In this document: one piece after another, positions 1-12,845 of the stretch
How positions within the stretch are numbered: the stretch's first letter is position 1
How the letters are laid out: every line of letters starts with the position of its first letter
Source: Gavia stellata
Lineage: Eukaryota; Chordata; Aves; Gaviiformes; Gaviidae
NCBI RefSeq assembly: GCF_030936135.1
Contig: NC_082597.1
Location: 77,420,495 to 77,484,494, forward strand
Direction of reading: 5' to 3'
DNA: 64,000 nt
Position numbers and translations under genes: made by a program
Notes under the pieces: model-generated
Told to the model about the DNA's origin: nothing
Databases searched by the model: none
What the model saw: the letters and a program-made list of their open reading frames with translations, nothing else

Positions 1-3000
1 AACATTTTGGGCCTAACTTAAATGGTTTCTTAAGTAAGAAAAGGGCACTGAAGGCAAATGATCATTTTAAGGCAGTAATTACCGTGGCTTTCACCATATT
101 CTTATAGTAACTACTTGTTATTTTTCAGTGTGTTAGGAGAGGCAGATGACTGAGTGGCTTTTGGGTATGCTAGTTTCATTATTTCTGCATAATAAAGGTT
201 GTGCAGCTATTTCATATAAAACTGGTTTGTTTTTGAGGGACCTGACTTGAACATCTCAGTGATTCAGTACCACAAAACCAAATCAGTTCTACAGTTTTGT
301 GATTGTTATGGTTGCAGCACCATAGAAACTGAAGCCTTAAGGAGGTGAAGTGAATGTGGCTGCTTTAGTGCTATGGGCTGAGAGTTATTTTTCCTTGTAA
401 ATGCCTCTGAATTTGTCTATCTCAAAGCAAGCTGCTGTAGAAATGGCACAGATATAGTTGTCCCTGATGAGAATCAGTGAGAAAATTTTTATTTATATTA
501 TGCTTCTAAAAGTATATTAGTATTTTTTTATCTAAACTTGGGTATAGAGGTAGGAGGATGGGTAATCTTCAAGTCATGACCCTTAAACCACACAAGACCC
601 TATGAGTTCCTAAATGGACTTTAAAGTGTATGCTATTGGATCAGTTTTTAGCTGTTCAAACAGCTACAGAATGTCATGTCCAGTTAACTGGGAGCATGTC
701 TACATGCAAAGACAACTCTGAGCTGACTCTGCACAAGTCAGGCTGTGGTGTAGCCAGGTTTGTGTAGTGATGTAGGGAGGCTTCACTGCTTCCAGACAGC
801 AGCTCAGCCTTCTGTGTGCAGCTGAGCAACTGTGTGTAGATTTAAAAGCTTGGGATGGTATTGGACTAGGGGCTCTGCACTGTGCTTTGCAATGCCTACC
901 CTTACTTTTGTAAAACCACTCAGATACCTGATCAGCATCTCTTAGCAATTAGAGCGTTATAAATCTGGCCTCCAGGCTTGAAGTTTGGGGAAAAAAAAGT
1001 GCTAAAGGAAATTAGCTACTATAGCTGTGCAGTCATTTTTACAATGAGGATGTAGATAGCAATAAAAGGTCATAGTAAAGAAAGGAGCTGCTCAGCTGGG
1101 CTTCTGAAGAGTGTCTAGAGTTGCTTTAATCATCAACAGGTGTTGATCATGGTTCTAGACTACTTACCTCAGAAGGTAGTAAATATGCCATCCTAGACAA
1201 CCTCTTACATAATTTCAGAAAGGTACAGAACAACAGTCTCTGCTACACATTAATTACAAAAATTGCCTTGCATCAACACAGAAAGCCAAGTGGTTATGCA
1301 CAGCTGTGAGGCAGCTTTCTGCCTCATTTACTAATGAATTTCTGGGAGAGGAAAGGCCAGAAGGAAGGGATTAGAGAGATTGAGGGGAAAGCATTAAAAA
1401 AAGAGAAATATATCTCTGCTATTGAGGTGAGCAAGCTAGAATGTCAGGGAAGAGACAGGATGATCACAGAAAGGCAGCGTAAAGGTAGTCAGTCTAGAAA
1501 GAGAGGAAGCACTTACCAGATAGAGGTGGAAGGATCTGGATGCTGAAATGAATGTGCCAGGTTGCTTGCAAGAGTGTGTGATGGCTTGGCACTGAGCCTG
1601 CTGTAGTCAGGAGCATTAAAGGTCTCAGAAACATAAGACACAGAAATTGAGGGGGGGTGGGAAATTGAAGACCACACAAGGGGCCTAAAAGAAGGTATGA
1701 ACAGATTTATATAGTGATGTGATCCATGCTAAACTACTCTAAATGCTGACTAGGATTTAAGATGCAGACATTGAAGAATACATTAATTGAATTACATAAG
1801 CCCCATCAGCATGAATGTGGCTATTCACATACTTAAAATGACCATGTGTATTAATACTTTATTGCATTGATGTGTCAGTAATAAAGGTGTTAAAATGTGC
1901 AAACTTTGAGTGGGAACTGATAGTAATGTCACTAGTGACACAACTGACATAATGTTCTGTATGTTCATGCACGTATGTATCACATACATATGCACTTAAC
2001 TAGTCATCTGCTACTTCAGAACAGATTTGAGTCAAGCTAACTATGATGATCAAGAAAATAGCCACTGTTGATCTCAGTCCTGACAGTTCCTCTGTCAAGT
2101 TGTTCTACTTTATGTTCTGTCTGCATGTAAGCACATACTCATGACAGTTGTCAAGGTTAGATTTATTCTCAAAGGCATTTCCATAGAGTCTGGTATTGTG
2201 AGTTGTATCACCTGAGCCTCAAAACATACACCTCAGGAAGTGTGATGAGAAAACCTTTATCTGGGACACTAAGCAACTGACTCACATGGTTCTCACAGAT
2301 GTGCCTGCTTCTTATTTTTACCTCCTGGGGCAATCCTGGTGTAAGGACTACCTTCATTCTGTGTGAGACACTAAATAGCGACAAAATATCTATCATGGAG
2401 ACAGCCTGCTTGCAAGAACATAATTCTTACAGACTAGAATCAATGCAAAATCTTCATTCCTTCTCTTTGGTCAGCACCTTTGGAGCAGGTGGTGCCTGGT
2501 ACATGTTACCTGTGAACTTGAGCTACAACAGTACTGCCATTCAACACTGTCCTCAGCTGAAGATGTCTCACATTCTCAAGACAAAGTAGGTAGTACCGTA
2601 TATGATTTATCATACAACTGGAGTGCTGCTTCTCAATCTTCAGAGGAAGCTTTGGATTTTTTTGTTGTCTGAGTCTGAAATTTGTCTTCTGAGCTGTTTC
2701 CTAGTCACTCATTTGATTCCTAGGTGTGTGGTGGGGAAAGAGGAATTTTAAGGGACTGTTTCCTCTTCTGTAATTGTAGACAGTCCAGGATGACAGCCTC
2801 TATGGGGTAAATATCCTGGACACCTACCAATTGCTGCTGCAGCTACTCTGATGAAAAGTGGCTGCTAGATTCTAGCAGAATACTCAGCAGTGGGAAAGCA
2901 TAGTAGTTGGAAAGAACTTGAAAAGGCGACAGGAAGTGTGGTGACAGATGCCTTGAGGAGGATAGTTACTCAAAGCATCCAAATGTCATTCCTAGAGCTC

Positions 3001-6000
3001 ACGGTGTAGAGAGTACAAGTTGCAGGTGTGGACCATGGTCTTGCTGCTTGGTGAACACCGGGCAAAGTAAATCCCCCTCACAGTTATTCCAGACACTGGT
3101 GCAGTAGCAGGCATATACTGCTGAAAGGGAGGGAGATATTTTCTCATGCAAGTGCTTGAATAACATTTCTTATTATGTAAAGGGAGTGCAGACAGAATAG
3201 CTGTTAGCACTTGAGAAACTGCAGCTTAGACTTTCCTCATGTTTTGCTAAGGCTTCTTGTGTGAGTGGTGACAGCCACTGTGGTATTCTTCAGGACATGT
3301 TTTCTTTCTGATCCTGCCTGTTGCCCCTTGTGCAAAGTGCGCTCTCTGTAGGCTTGTGTGGTGTGGGTAGGGAGAAGCCAGGCTCTTCCTGTATTCTTGC
3401 CACAAAAGGTCTGTTCAGCAGAGAGCAGGAAGAGATGTGAGCAATGCCTACAGTATTGCCTGCATGGATTGCGTAAGGCACAGGGACAACAACCCTCAGC
3501 TACCCAAGAGTGACTACACAAAACTGACTGAACCTTCCCTGTGTGTAAGACACCACAACTGGTTCTGTGAGAACAGCAGCATTCATTCATAGTGGTGTGG
3601 TTGTGTCCAGGTGTCTCTAATGGTGATTAACAAACCACATTACTACTGTGCATTACTGTATGCCAGGCTTCAAGGCCACTCTGCCCTGCAAGTTCTGAAG
3701 TGATACACAAATGGAAGAGCAGGCTCTTTTAGTGGTACTTGCAGTATTTGGAAATCAAGCAGTTCATCTTTCAGCTGCCAAATTCCCATGTTGACTCTTG
3801 CAAAATTCAGAGATTATTGGTTCCAGACCACCTCCAGCTCCATGCTGATCCTAATATTTACAGCTAGCAATACGGAACTTCAGACAAACAGTCACAAGGA
3901 CTATGGTACGGTATCTGCTGGCATGTGGTGGTATCATGATGATTTTGGATGTGTCATCAGCTGCATCATGAAAGCATCTGTGAATAGTTCAGCTGTAACG
4001 TGTCTTCTGCAAATGGCTGCAGTCATCTCCTGTGGGTGGACCTGTAATGAGGATAGAGGTCACAGTCTTTCGAGAGTATGTCATATGTTCAGATGTAATA
4101 TGACTTATCTTAACCAGACTCATTAATCAGGCTGGCAAATAGCTTTGTATGTTTTTCTTACACTGTACATTATACCTTTGGTAGCAAGCCTACCTGTTTA
4201 CTAAATATAATTTGGAGCCTTTGGAGTATAGTAACCTGATATTATTCCTAATTACCTTTATTATCATAGTTTAGGTACTGAGTGCTAAGAAAGCATAGGT
4301 GCTGGGTTAAAAAAAAAGCCAACAAAACCGTAAGACTGCAATTTAAATGCTCGGTCGTGACTCTTTTCTCACTAGTTTCTATGGGACTGATCATATGAAT
4401 TAGGGTTGTAGGCTTATTCTCTAAAAAGAAAACCAATACAAATCAGATGTACTCCAGGAGAGATAGTATTGTTCTGAAGTTTAAGCATGTGAATTGGAAA
4501 TAGACGTCTTAGTTTCTAATCCCAGTTTCCCTTGACGTCCCCACTCAAGTTCTTAAACATCCTCTTTTCATACTACATTTCAAATGTAGAGAATGTCTTT
4601 GTCTGTGTGTCTCAAAGTCTTTATGATGGATTTAGTAAAGCCTGCTCTCTTATAGCAGCCTCCTCCCTTATAACAGTCTCTTCTGAACTAAATGTGAGAC
4701 TGCTTACCACATGTCCAGTGCAGTGTTCTTCCCACCACAAACTCCAACTCCCAATACTTCATACTTGTTCAACCTTCAGTTACACAGCAGAGCAACAATG
4801 ACTTTGCAAGACTATTATAACTTATTCCTCTTATTTGTCTTCTGTTGCAAGTTTAGTAACTCGGCCAGCAGGACATGTACGTGTGACCACTTAGTGAGAT
4901 GAACAGTACAAATCCACTCAGGGAGCACCTGATGCCTACACATTTAGTATTGTTTGTAAAAGACAGGAAGGGGGCATCAGAGTAATAGAAGAAATTAAGG
5001 CACAAGGGAGCTACTTTTATGACTTAGGAAAACTGAGCAAAAACTTACTTTTAGTTGAGAGGCAGCTGCAATGAGCATGTAATTAAAATCTTCGTGGGAA
5101 TGATTTAGAGGAAAAGAAATTTGTTTGTATCAAGCACTGACACAGAGAGGACAATTGCTAGGGGAAGAGCCTGTTAAAAAGAAGCTATTGCCCAAGAAGT
5201 TCTGCATTGCCAGGCTTGGGAGTTTCTGACCTAGTGCTGCAAGCTATTCTGGTTATGTCCAGTACCTTGTGTGGCTTGTGCAGGAAGCTGTTCCAGGAGC
5301 AGAAGGCAAAGTGTCTGAGTCTGCCTCTGTTCAGACACCATCTGAACTGACTACATTAATCCTCATTTTCTCACAGATGACCCTTCCTTGTGTTTACATT
5401 GAAGGACCCTGAATGAGGGGCCTGGGCAAAGAAAGATGAAAAACACATTTTTGAGTATTTCGAATCCCCATCATCCATCTCCTTGGACTATGGCCTAGTC
5501 ATCAAGTTATACACTGGGTGAGAATGAAGGGTCCTCCCTGCCCGCCCCCCCCACCCCCCCCACCCCCACCCCCCCCCCGGCTCCCCCCTGCTTCCTGTGG
5601 ATTCTGAAGGCTAAAAAAGTCTTGGGGCCAGCGGGAGGGAAAACTTCAGAAGTGCATCCCAGGAGTCTTTAGCTTCTTTCCCCTGATACTGGGCAAATAG
5701 AGTGCTGGGGACGTTGGCTAGCTTAGTGATGAGGTTGTGAGCAGGCTGGGATTTAGTACACAGCTCTAGGGCATTACAGGTAAGCTTTTTTATTAAATTT
5801 GTATTATTTTTTCATTCTCATATTTGTTCTTAAGAATGACAGTAGAGAGTTCCTCAAACCGGCTGTCTTGAATTGCACTGAATAGTCGTAATAAATACAG
5901 CTCAGGTCATAACTGAAGATGTTCTACACATAATTGAAGATGCTGTACTCAGCAAAGTATTAAATAGCAGATAGAAATCAGGATAAATTCAGCTGTCACT

Positions 6001-9000
6001 GAATCACGTTGCCACTACTTTGAGATGGGTAGTAAAGGAGATTTCTTTGGATGCATATGAGAAATCAACATGAAGTAAGACAAAGTTAGTCCTTAAAGGA
6101 GCTATGTGCAGATGAACGTGAAAGGCTTTCAACTGTTGTTAGTACAGATAAAAGCCTCCTGGATGATTTAACTCCAAGCCAGTAGTTACTAAATCAGTGA
6201 TGGGTGTTCTGAAAGGCTGTGGCAGGAGGAGTACTTTCATTGTGGAGGTGATTTGGAGAGAAGTTTATTCCGATTGCAAAAGCAACTCCAAGGGTCTTGT
6301 GCTCTTAGGAATCTGTCAGAGAAACAGGAGAATATGAAATGATCTTCTCGATCCCAGCTATTCAAGCTAGCATGCTATGGAGAAATTTGTTCTCTAAGTC
6401 TCTAAATACCAAGCCAGAGTGCCTTAATTTTTCATATTGCAGCTGTGAATTTCACATTGCTTTCAGGTAGTGAGGTGCAACTGGCACTGATGTGCCAAAT
6501 ATCTTATGCTTTACAACAGTTATGTTTGATTTTTGAAACAGTCACTAGGAAAAGTAAAATGCACAGGGGCACTCTCTAAACTTTAACAACAGTGAAATTG
6601 TTCAAGTCCTTACTATTGCTCAGCTATAGTCTTCCAAAGTACAGCTTGTTTTTTTCTTTTTTTTTCCTCAGAAGCTCAAGCTGAGGGTGATATTCTGGAT
6701 TGCTGCTGAAGGTAAGGCTTTTCTTTGTAACAAGGGATGTAAAGTCTTCAGCTGTGGTGGTACATTTGGCAGGAAATGCTCTTTGGGTAGGTCTGCTCTG
6801 CCTTTTACACACAGGCCCAAATCTGTTATTGAGCTTCAACTTCTTATTCATAATGGAGGGCCATATGTTAAAGTTTTCTAAGCTACTTAGGTATTTACAG
6901 TGTGAATTGCACTGAAACTGTAGGTAGCCTGTAGAGGTTCTCCAAAACACCACTCTATGTTCTCTACAGGCTGTGCTGAACAAGTAGCCTGCATTATTCT
7001 TGTCAAATTTAGTTTTCAAATGGAGCGCTATCTTTGACCAGAATCACTGTTTACTCATTCCTGATGTGACCATCACCTGAAGAAAGAGCATTTGTTTTCA
7101 AATGATGGGAAGTTGCAATGTTTTAGATGGGTGTCCCTGCTTTCTCAGCCAGAGTCCTGCAGTAGCAGTGTATGCTTGCTGTGTGACCACTCCTCTGATC
7201 TGCTCTCCTACTAGGTCATTCAGGCTAGCTCGGTCACCCTTGCGTTTCTGTAGCAAATTGAACTAAAATGTGTGACTCCACATTGAAGTGAATAATGTGT
7301 GCTCCCACTGCTTTTACCAACTTTGCTGTGGGAGCAGTGATCTCCAGCAAGGGGTAGCAGGGAGACAAGCAAGACACAACTACTCCATAGCTTTACAGCA
7401 TGAACTTGTGGCCAGGCTCACGTTTTACAAATTAAATAGCACGTCCTTGGTCTTCAGTGATTCCATTGCTTTTGCTTTGTACTGCAATAGTCATTACCAA
7501 AGTCAGAATTGCTGTGTTTCAAAACGAATAATTTTTTTATTGTAAAAAATAATGAGGAAGTATCTACTACTCATGTTTCATCTGGCAATATTTCCAGTGC
7601 TTGAGAATACACTTAATAGCAGTATAACTCCAAGCAATTTAAAAAAAAGCGTACAATTTCCTACACTGCAATTTCAGACAATGCAATTTGCATTCACAGA
7701 CTGAAACTGCAGTGACTGATGCAACTTCAGATGCTTCTTTCTCTTTCAAGGAGGTGGTTTCCAATTGAGGGCTACAGCTGTGACTACCAGATGTCATCCC
7801 TCAACACTAGGGGACACACTGAACATAAACTGCATTGCTTTTCATCTCCCCTCTGTCACAGGGAGGAAACAGTCTTGGATTTCAATATTGATTTAAATAG
7901 ATTTTGGTTAAAAAAGAATACCTTATAGCCTAAGTAAATAATATATGGAAGAAGAAAGCAAATAAACAGAAGAAAGAATGGCACTTTAGCTGTTGTAGGG
8001 AGTCTGTTTTCCTCCCCAGTTCTAGGTACTGCATGACGTAACCTTCATGACCTTAGGAACTCTTGTTTAAACTATCCTTTAATTATACTGTTGCATTTGC
8101 AAAAGCCAGGAACGTGTCAAATGGGGCTGTCAGAATTTCGCAAGAAATTAATCCTGTCAGATTTTGAAAATCTGACCTGAAAGGGAGTGTTCCTTCTTGC
8201 ACGACAAACTAAATCGATTTCTAGTTCTCTTGTACCTGGCTTTTCTCTCACTTGATTTCTATCAGCATTACGTTCGATGCTGTTACATGCAAATGAAACT
8301 GGAAAAAAATAATAAGAAAGGAAAACTTGGCTTAATAGGTCTGGCTTTGGAATTGAGAAACCAGAACCCCTGTTGCCTGTGTATGTGCCTTCCAGCTACT
8401 GAGACTGTAAACTCTGTGTTGGGAATAGGACTGCATTAATCTGTGCTAGACCTGCTTTCTATATTACTGCTGCTGGCATTACAATGGAAAAGCTGTAGGA
8501 TTAAGGAAAACAATAGTTACTGGACTACTTGTCACATATTTACTTGTAAATACTATAACACCATTCACTTTTTGCTCTATGACAATTTATATCAGCTAAA
8601 TACTTGAGCACTGTGATTTTCCTCCTGGAAATGTTTGGTGATATACTGCCCATTAGCTCATAACAAATCTTAGGTTTAAGTGCAAAGCCTCAACCAAAAA
8701 AGGTCTGTTTGTATATATGATTCCTTGTGGTTTGCAAGAAGTGGGTGAGCAGTTAGGTCTTAGATCTGCTTTTTGTTCCTTTCTGTAAAGGGAGGCAAAA
8801 GAGTTTGAGAAAAATAGGAGTTATGTTTTCTACACATGATGTTGCACTAATAATAATGAATACAGAGGTAACATTCTGTGGTCCTTTAAATCTGCTGTTA
8901 CATTGAGAAATCAAACTACAGAAATACAGAAAATGGACTAAAAGTCAAACAACATTCAGAGATTTTTAACCTGATCTCATGAGCTGCAGCAAGGATTTTT

Positions 9001-12000
9001 TACTATGTAGATCGTACTTGCAGATTCATATATGCTTGAGATATATGCCTCAGAGAACTTATGAAAATGACATTACTGCAGTGCAATGTTCTCCTCTGCT
9101 CTATAATCTCTTTTCTGATATTTTTGTTTTAAGAGTTATTTCAAGCTTTAAAGGTCGTTTTATACAGTCTTTATCTGTATTGTATTCTTTTCTAATTGTG
9201 AAATGAACATTTGACAAGCTTGGTTGCATTGTCATGCTTTGCAGCGTTGCTCTGAGGATCTAATTTATTTGGTCATTCCAGGAAACTACAAATTAATCAA
9301 GCTTACTTGACATCAGGAATGTTTTTAAAGAAAAGATAAAATCCTTAAATAGAATTAGGACTGTCTCTTAAACTCAAAAGCAGCTATTTTGAGTGCATTA
9401 AACTTAACCATTCCTGTTGTGAAGCAATGACAGCACATATCCCTGATCCTGCAAAAAGCTTAGCATATTAAAGAACAGTTTCAGACTGCTGTTCCACCAT
9501 ACTTTCTCTTGATCAGTTACTTCCCCATCTCCTTTTCCCCAACCTCAGCTGTTCATTCTTTGCTTCTGCTTATTTGCTTCTGTGCCAGCTTTTCAGTTGT
9601 GTTATTTTGCCTGCTTCTGTGGCTGCTTGTTCACCTTGCAAAATAGACCGTGATGAAAGAGGATAAGCTGCAGTCTTCTGTAACTTCAGAGTTTTTATTG
9701 GGAGGAGGAAATAAAATGTGTGAGGGTGTTGACAGTAAGCGCTTAACTGAGAATGATTTTCTATTAGGGAGTTGGGCTTCTGGTTGGCAGAATATCAGTC
9801 AATGACTCATACAGAATAAGATTTTTCTTTACAAGAAAACCAGAAATCTCTATGTATTAGGAACAATACAACATAGAACTATTCCCTATTGGTACTGCAG
9901 GGCACTGTTTCTTTGACCTCGAGTCTGTGCACTACTGATGGGCCACAGTACATGAAAGAGAACAGAGAAATCTTGGCAGCAATGGAAACAATATCATGTC
10001 CATTCCATTCTGGGAAAAGAAAAAGATTTTATAATCTAATATTTATTTGGTAGTACGTGGTGACCAGGACGGCAATACTGAAAAAATTTCCTTAGGTTTA
10101 TTTGGGAAACGGTTAAGTGGTCATTCAAGTATCTCTTGCTCTTTTTAAAGGTGATGTGGGGATCTGAGGAATTAGTCACTTAGCTGCAACTGGAAGATCA
10201 CAAGACATGTGTGGACAATTTCTTTTTTCCACACTTTCTGTGGATTTTTCTTAGGCAGCTGAATTAGAAGTATGCACACTTTCTTCAGAGCTAGGAAGCA
10301 GTATGTTATGGCTTCAGTCAGGAGACTTGGTAAATTTTGAGGACAGCTTTGGTCTGGTTTGATTTCTCAGGAAGGGAAAAGGAATAATGGTGTTGGTTTA
10401 AGCAGAAGACTGGGCCTGAAGTTCTGGATTCACTAAAACTAGCAATAGATAACAAGGAAGGGAATGGATGCATCCCCTTACTAGGGGACATCACAGCCAG
10501 CTCACAAGATTAGGAGTTGTAGGAATGTGTTTTATCAGTGTTGGTTGCATCTTGAAAGGCGTTTTGAGGTTTTGGGCTGAGAGCTGACTGAGGTCTCTAT
10601 AACTCAGGATGAATAAAGTACTTGTGAGCAGTTTGGGATATGTACTGGGCAAGCTGTGTACAATAGGCCTCCATCTGACATCGGACCTTCTGCACTTCTA
10701 GGATTCATCAGTGAGTGATTAGCAGCTGGACAGCCAAAAGCTTCTAGCTGGACTTTGCCATCAAACGATGGGGAAAAAAAAATTCCCACACGGTCTTTCT
10801 GTTGGACATTGGATTTGAATGTAGATTATATGAAATTGTGTTTTACAAAGTGACTGGTAACTTTAGACTTGTCTACAGACCCTTTCAAACTAGCTACACC
10901 CCTACCCCACCAATTTAGAAACTGATCTAGAACTGAAGAGTGTTTTGTCTCTACATGCTCCTTGAAAGAGTTATAGAATTGTAACTAATCTCAGTTGACC
11001 CATCAGTTGTGACCTACATGAAAATATTTTTAGCTGTAGATTCAATAAACTTCTTAACGTCTCGTTAAGAAGGCATCCATGACACTTTTTTCTGGATTTT
11101 TGATTTTCCATAGGGCAGACAGCCCTTGGAGTATTGATGTCAAGGGCTGGCTTTCACAGCTTACCGATTGCTACTAGATATTTTCTGTGAAGAGAATAGG
11201 TTGCTTGCACCAGACAACAGGAGAAAGTCCCATGTTTATCAATGTTTTCACTTGGAAAAGCCTTTTGGCCAGATTAATGGGGACAGAGCTGCAGCACGTG
11301 CTGGAGGAAGGCTGGAATGCTGCCTGGTCTTACGGCAATAGAGCAAGGAGTCTGCTGCCTGCAAAGGAAAAGGGCAAGGAAGAGGGGCATTCAAGGACAG
11401 GCAGAAGCACAAGTGGTAGCAGTCCTAATGCCGGGAAGATGGTAGTCCTGGTAATGTAAACCCAGCTGGTGTCACCTTCTCTTCTAGTGGTTATTGTAAT
11501 GAGTCACCGAAAAGAGGAGCTGATGACTCCTGAGGAGGTTCTGCAGCTTGTACAGCTACCTGGGGTCATGAAGAGTCACCCCGCTTTGTTGCAACAGGCT
11601 TCCTAAGCCTAGAGGGCAGAGCCAAGTATCTACAAAACAGTGCTCCCAAGACTGGTCTTTTTGTCTTTCTCTCTGATTGTCAGCCTGTCTCTTGTCTCAT
11701 TTTGTCTGGCTAGACATGCCCCTAGGCCAGCTTCCTTGCTCCCTACATGCACCAGTATGCCTTAACTCTCTGACTTTAGAGCACACAGCTGTCAAGTACC
11801 TCTTTAAGAAATAACCTCTCATCATGTCTGGATAGCAAATAGAAAGGGGAACCTTTCCTTCTTTTGTTCCCTATTATAATCTTAATTATGTTACTAAATA
11901 TACCTCAACCTCAGTAACTATTAGATGTGAAATGTAGCCATTAAATGGATGCCTATAGAGCTTTGGATATGGAAACACTTGCTGTAGGCTACAGTGTGGT

Positions 12001-12252
12001 CTCCTATATGCTTGTCTATAACAAAGCTTGTGGTCTGAGATTTGCCAAAATTGAATGAACATCCCAGTAACAGCCAATGGGCATGGACTGAGACAAATTG
12101 TATTCAACTTTGTGGCAGCTAATCAAGACTGAGTCTCGGTATTTCCAGAGACTGCACCCTGCTCTTTGGGGCCAGGATTTCCATAGCCCCACATGAAACA
12201 GCATTTTCTTGGTACTCATAAAAAGGCTGGAAAATGTAAGCAGACACCAGGG
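1..12252. other. Intergenic DNA, no gene recognised
   Basis: This is AT-rich sequence without a recognisable protein-coding exon on either strand. Open frames here are short (up to about 130 codons) and none resembles a known family. It contains a C-rich tract (5541-5588) and a splice-site-framed 40-base segment (6672-6711), both described elsewhere. In mammals SULT4A1 lies on this side of the PNPLA cluster, but I could not find any of its exons here. A lncRNA or distant enhancers cannot be excluded from sequence alone. Confidence 0.55.
5541..5588. repeat. C-rich low-complexity tract
   Basis: Runs of five to ten C are separated by single A or G bases, an irregular repeat of C-run plus A. The minus strand therefore has many G-runs and could form G-quadruplexes; the plus strand could form an i-motif. 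It lies far from any recognised gene. Such tracts are prone to sequencing length error. Confidence 0.85.
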
Positions 12253-12840
12253 CGTTGTGGTTTAAGCCCAGCCGGCAACTAAGCACCACACAGCTGCTTG
12301 CTCACTCCTCCCTGGTGGGATGGGGGAGAGAATCAGAAGAGTGAAAGTGAGAAAACTCATGGGTTGAGATGAAGACAGTTTAGTAAGTAAAGCAAAAGCC
12401 ACGCAAGCAAAGCAAAACAAGGAATTCATTCACTACTTCCCATCAGCAGGCAGATGTTCAGCCATCTCCAGGAAAGCAGGGCTCCATCATGCTTAACGGT
12501 TACTTGGGGAAGACAAACGCCATCACTCCAAATGTCCCCCCCTTCCTTCTTCTTCCCCCAGCTTTATATGCTGAGCATGACATCATACGGTATGGAATAT
12601 CCCTTTGGTCAGTTGGGGTCAGCTGTCCCGGCTGTGTCCCCTCCCAACTTCTTGTGCACGCCCAGCCTAGTCGCTGGTGGGTGTGAGAAGCAGAAGAGGC
12701 CTTGACTCTGTGTAACCACTGCTCAGCAGTAACTAAAACATCCCTGTATTACCAACACTGTTGCCAGCACAAATCCAAAAGGTAGCCCCATACTAGCTAC
12801 TATGAAGAAAATTAACTCTATCCCAGCCAAAACCAGCACA
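12253..12840 (+). mobile_element. Solo LTR of an avian endogenous retrovirus
   Basis: The 588-bp block begins with a variant of the terminal segment TTGTGGTTTAA followed by CCCAGCCGGCAACTAAGC, and ends with CCAGCCAAAACCAGCACA. I recall both ends from an LTR family common in Neoaves, probably ERVL type. The expected first TG appears to have mutated to CG, while the terminal CA is intact. Flanking bases CAGGG (12248-12252) and CAAGG (12841-12845) match at four of five positions, as expected for an aged 5-bp target-site duplication. A TATA-like box (TTTATAT, about 12563-12569) lies in the second half. No gag, pol or env coding sequence adjoins it, so it is a recombined solo LTR. The exact family name is uncertain. 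Confidence 0.8.
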
Positions 12841-12845
12841 CAAGG

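Noticed and set aside
1961-1998. Short imperfect palindrome of alternating purines and pyrimidines (GTATGTATCACATACATA)
   Set aside because: A short simple-sequence palindrome of this kind is common by chance in AT-rich intergenic DNA.
3237-3590. 117-codon antisense open frame in the left intergenic region
   Set aside because: Cys/Ser-rich random-looking translation with no domain, no promoter and no splice context.
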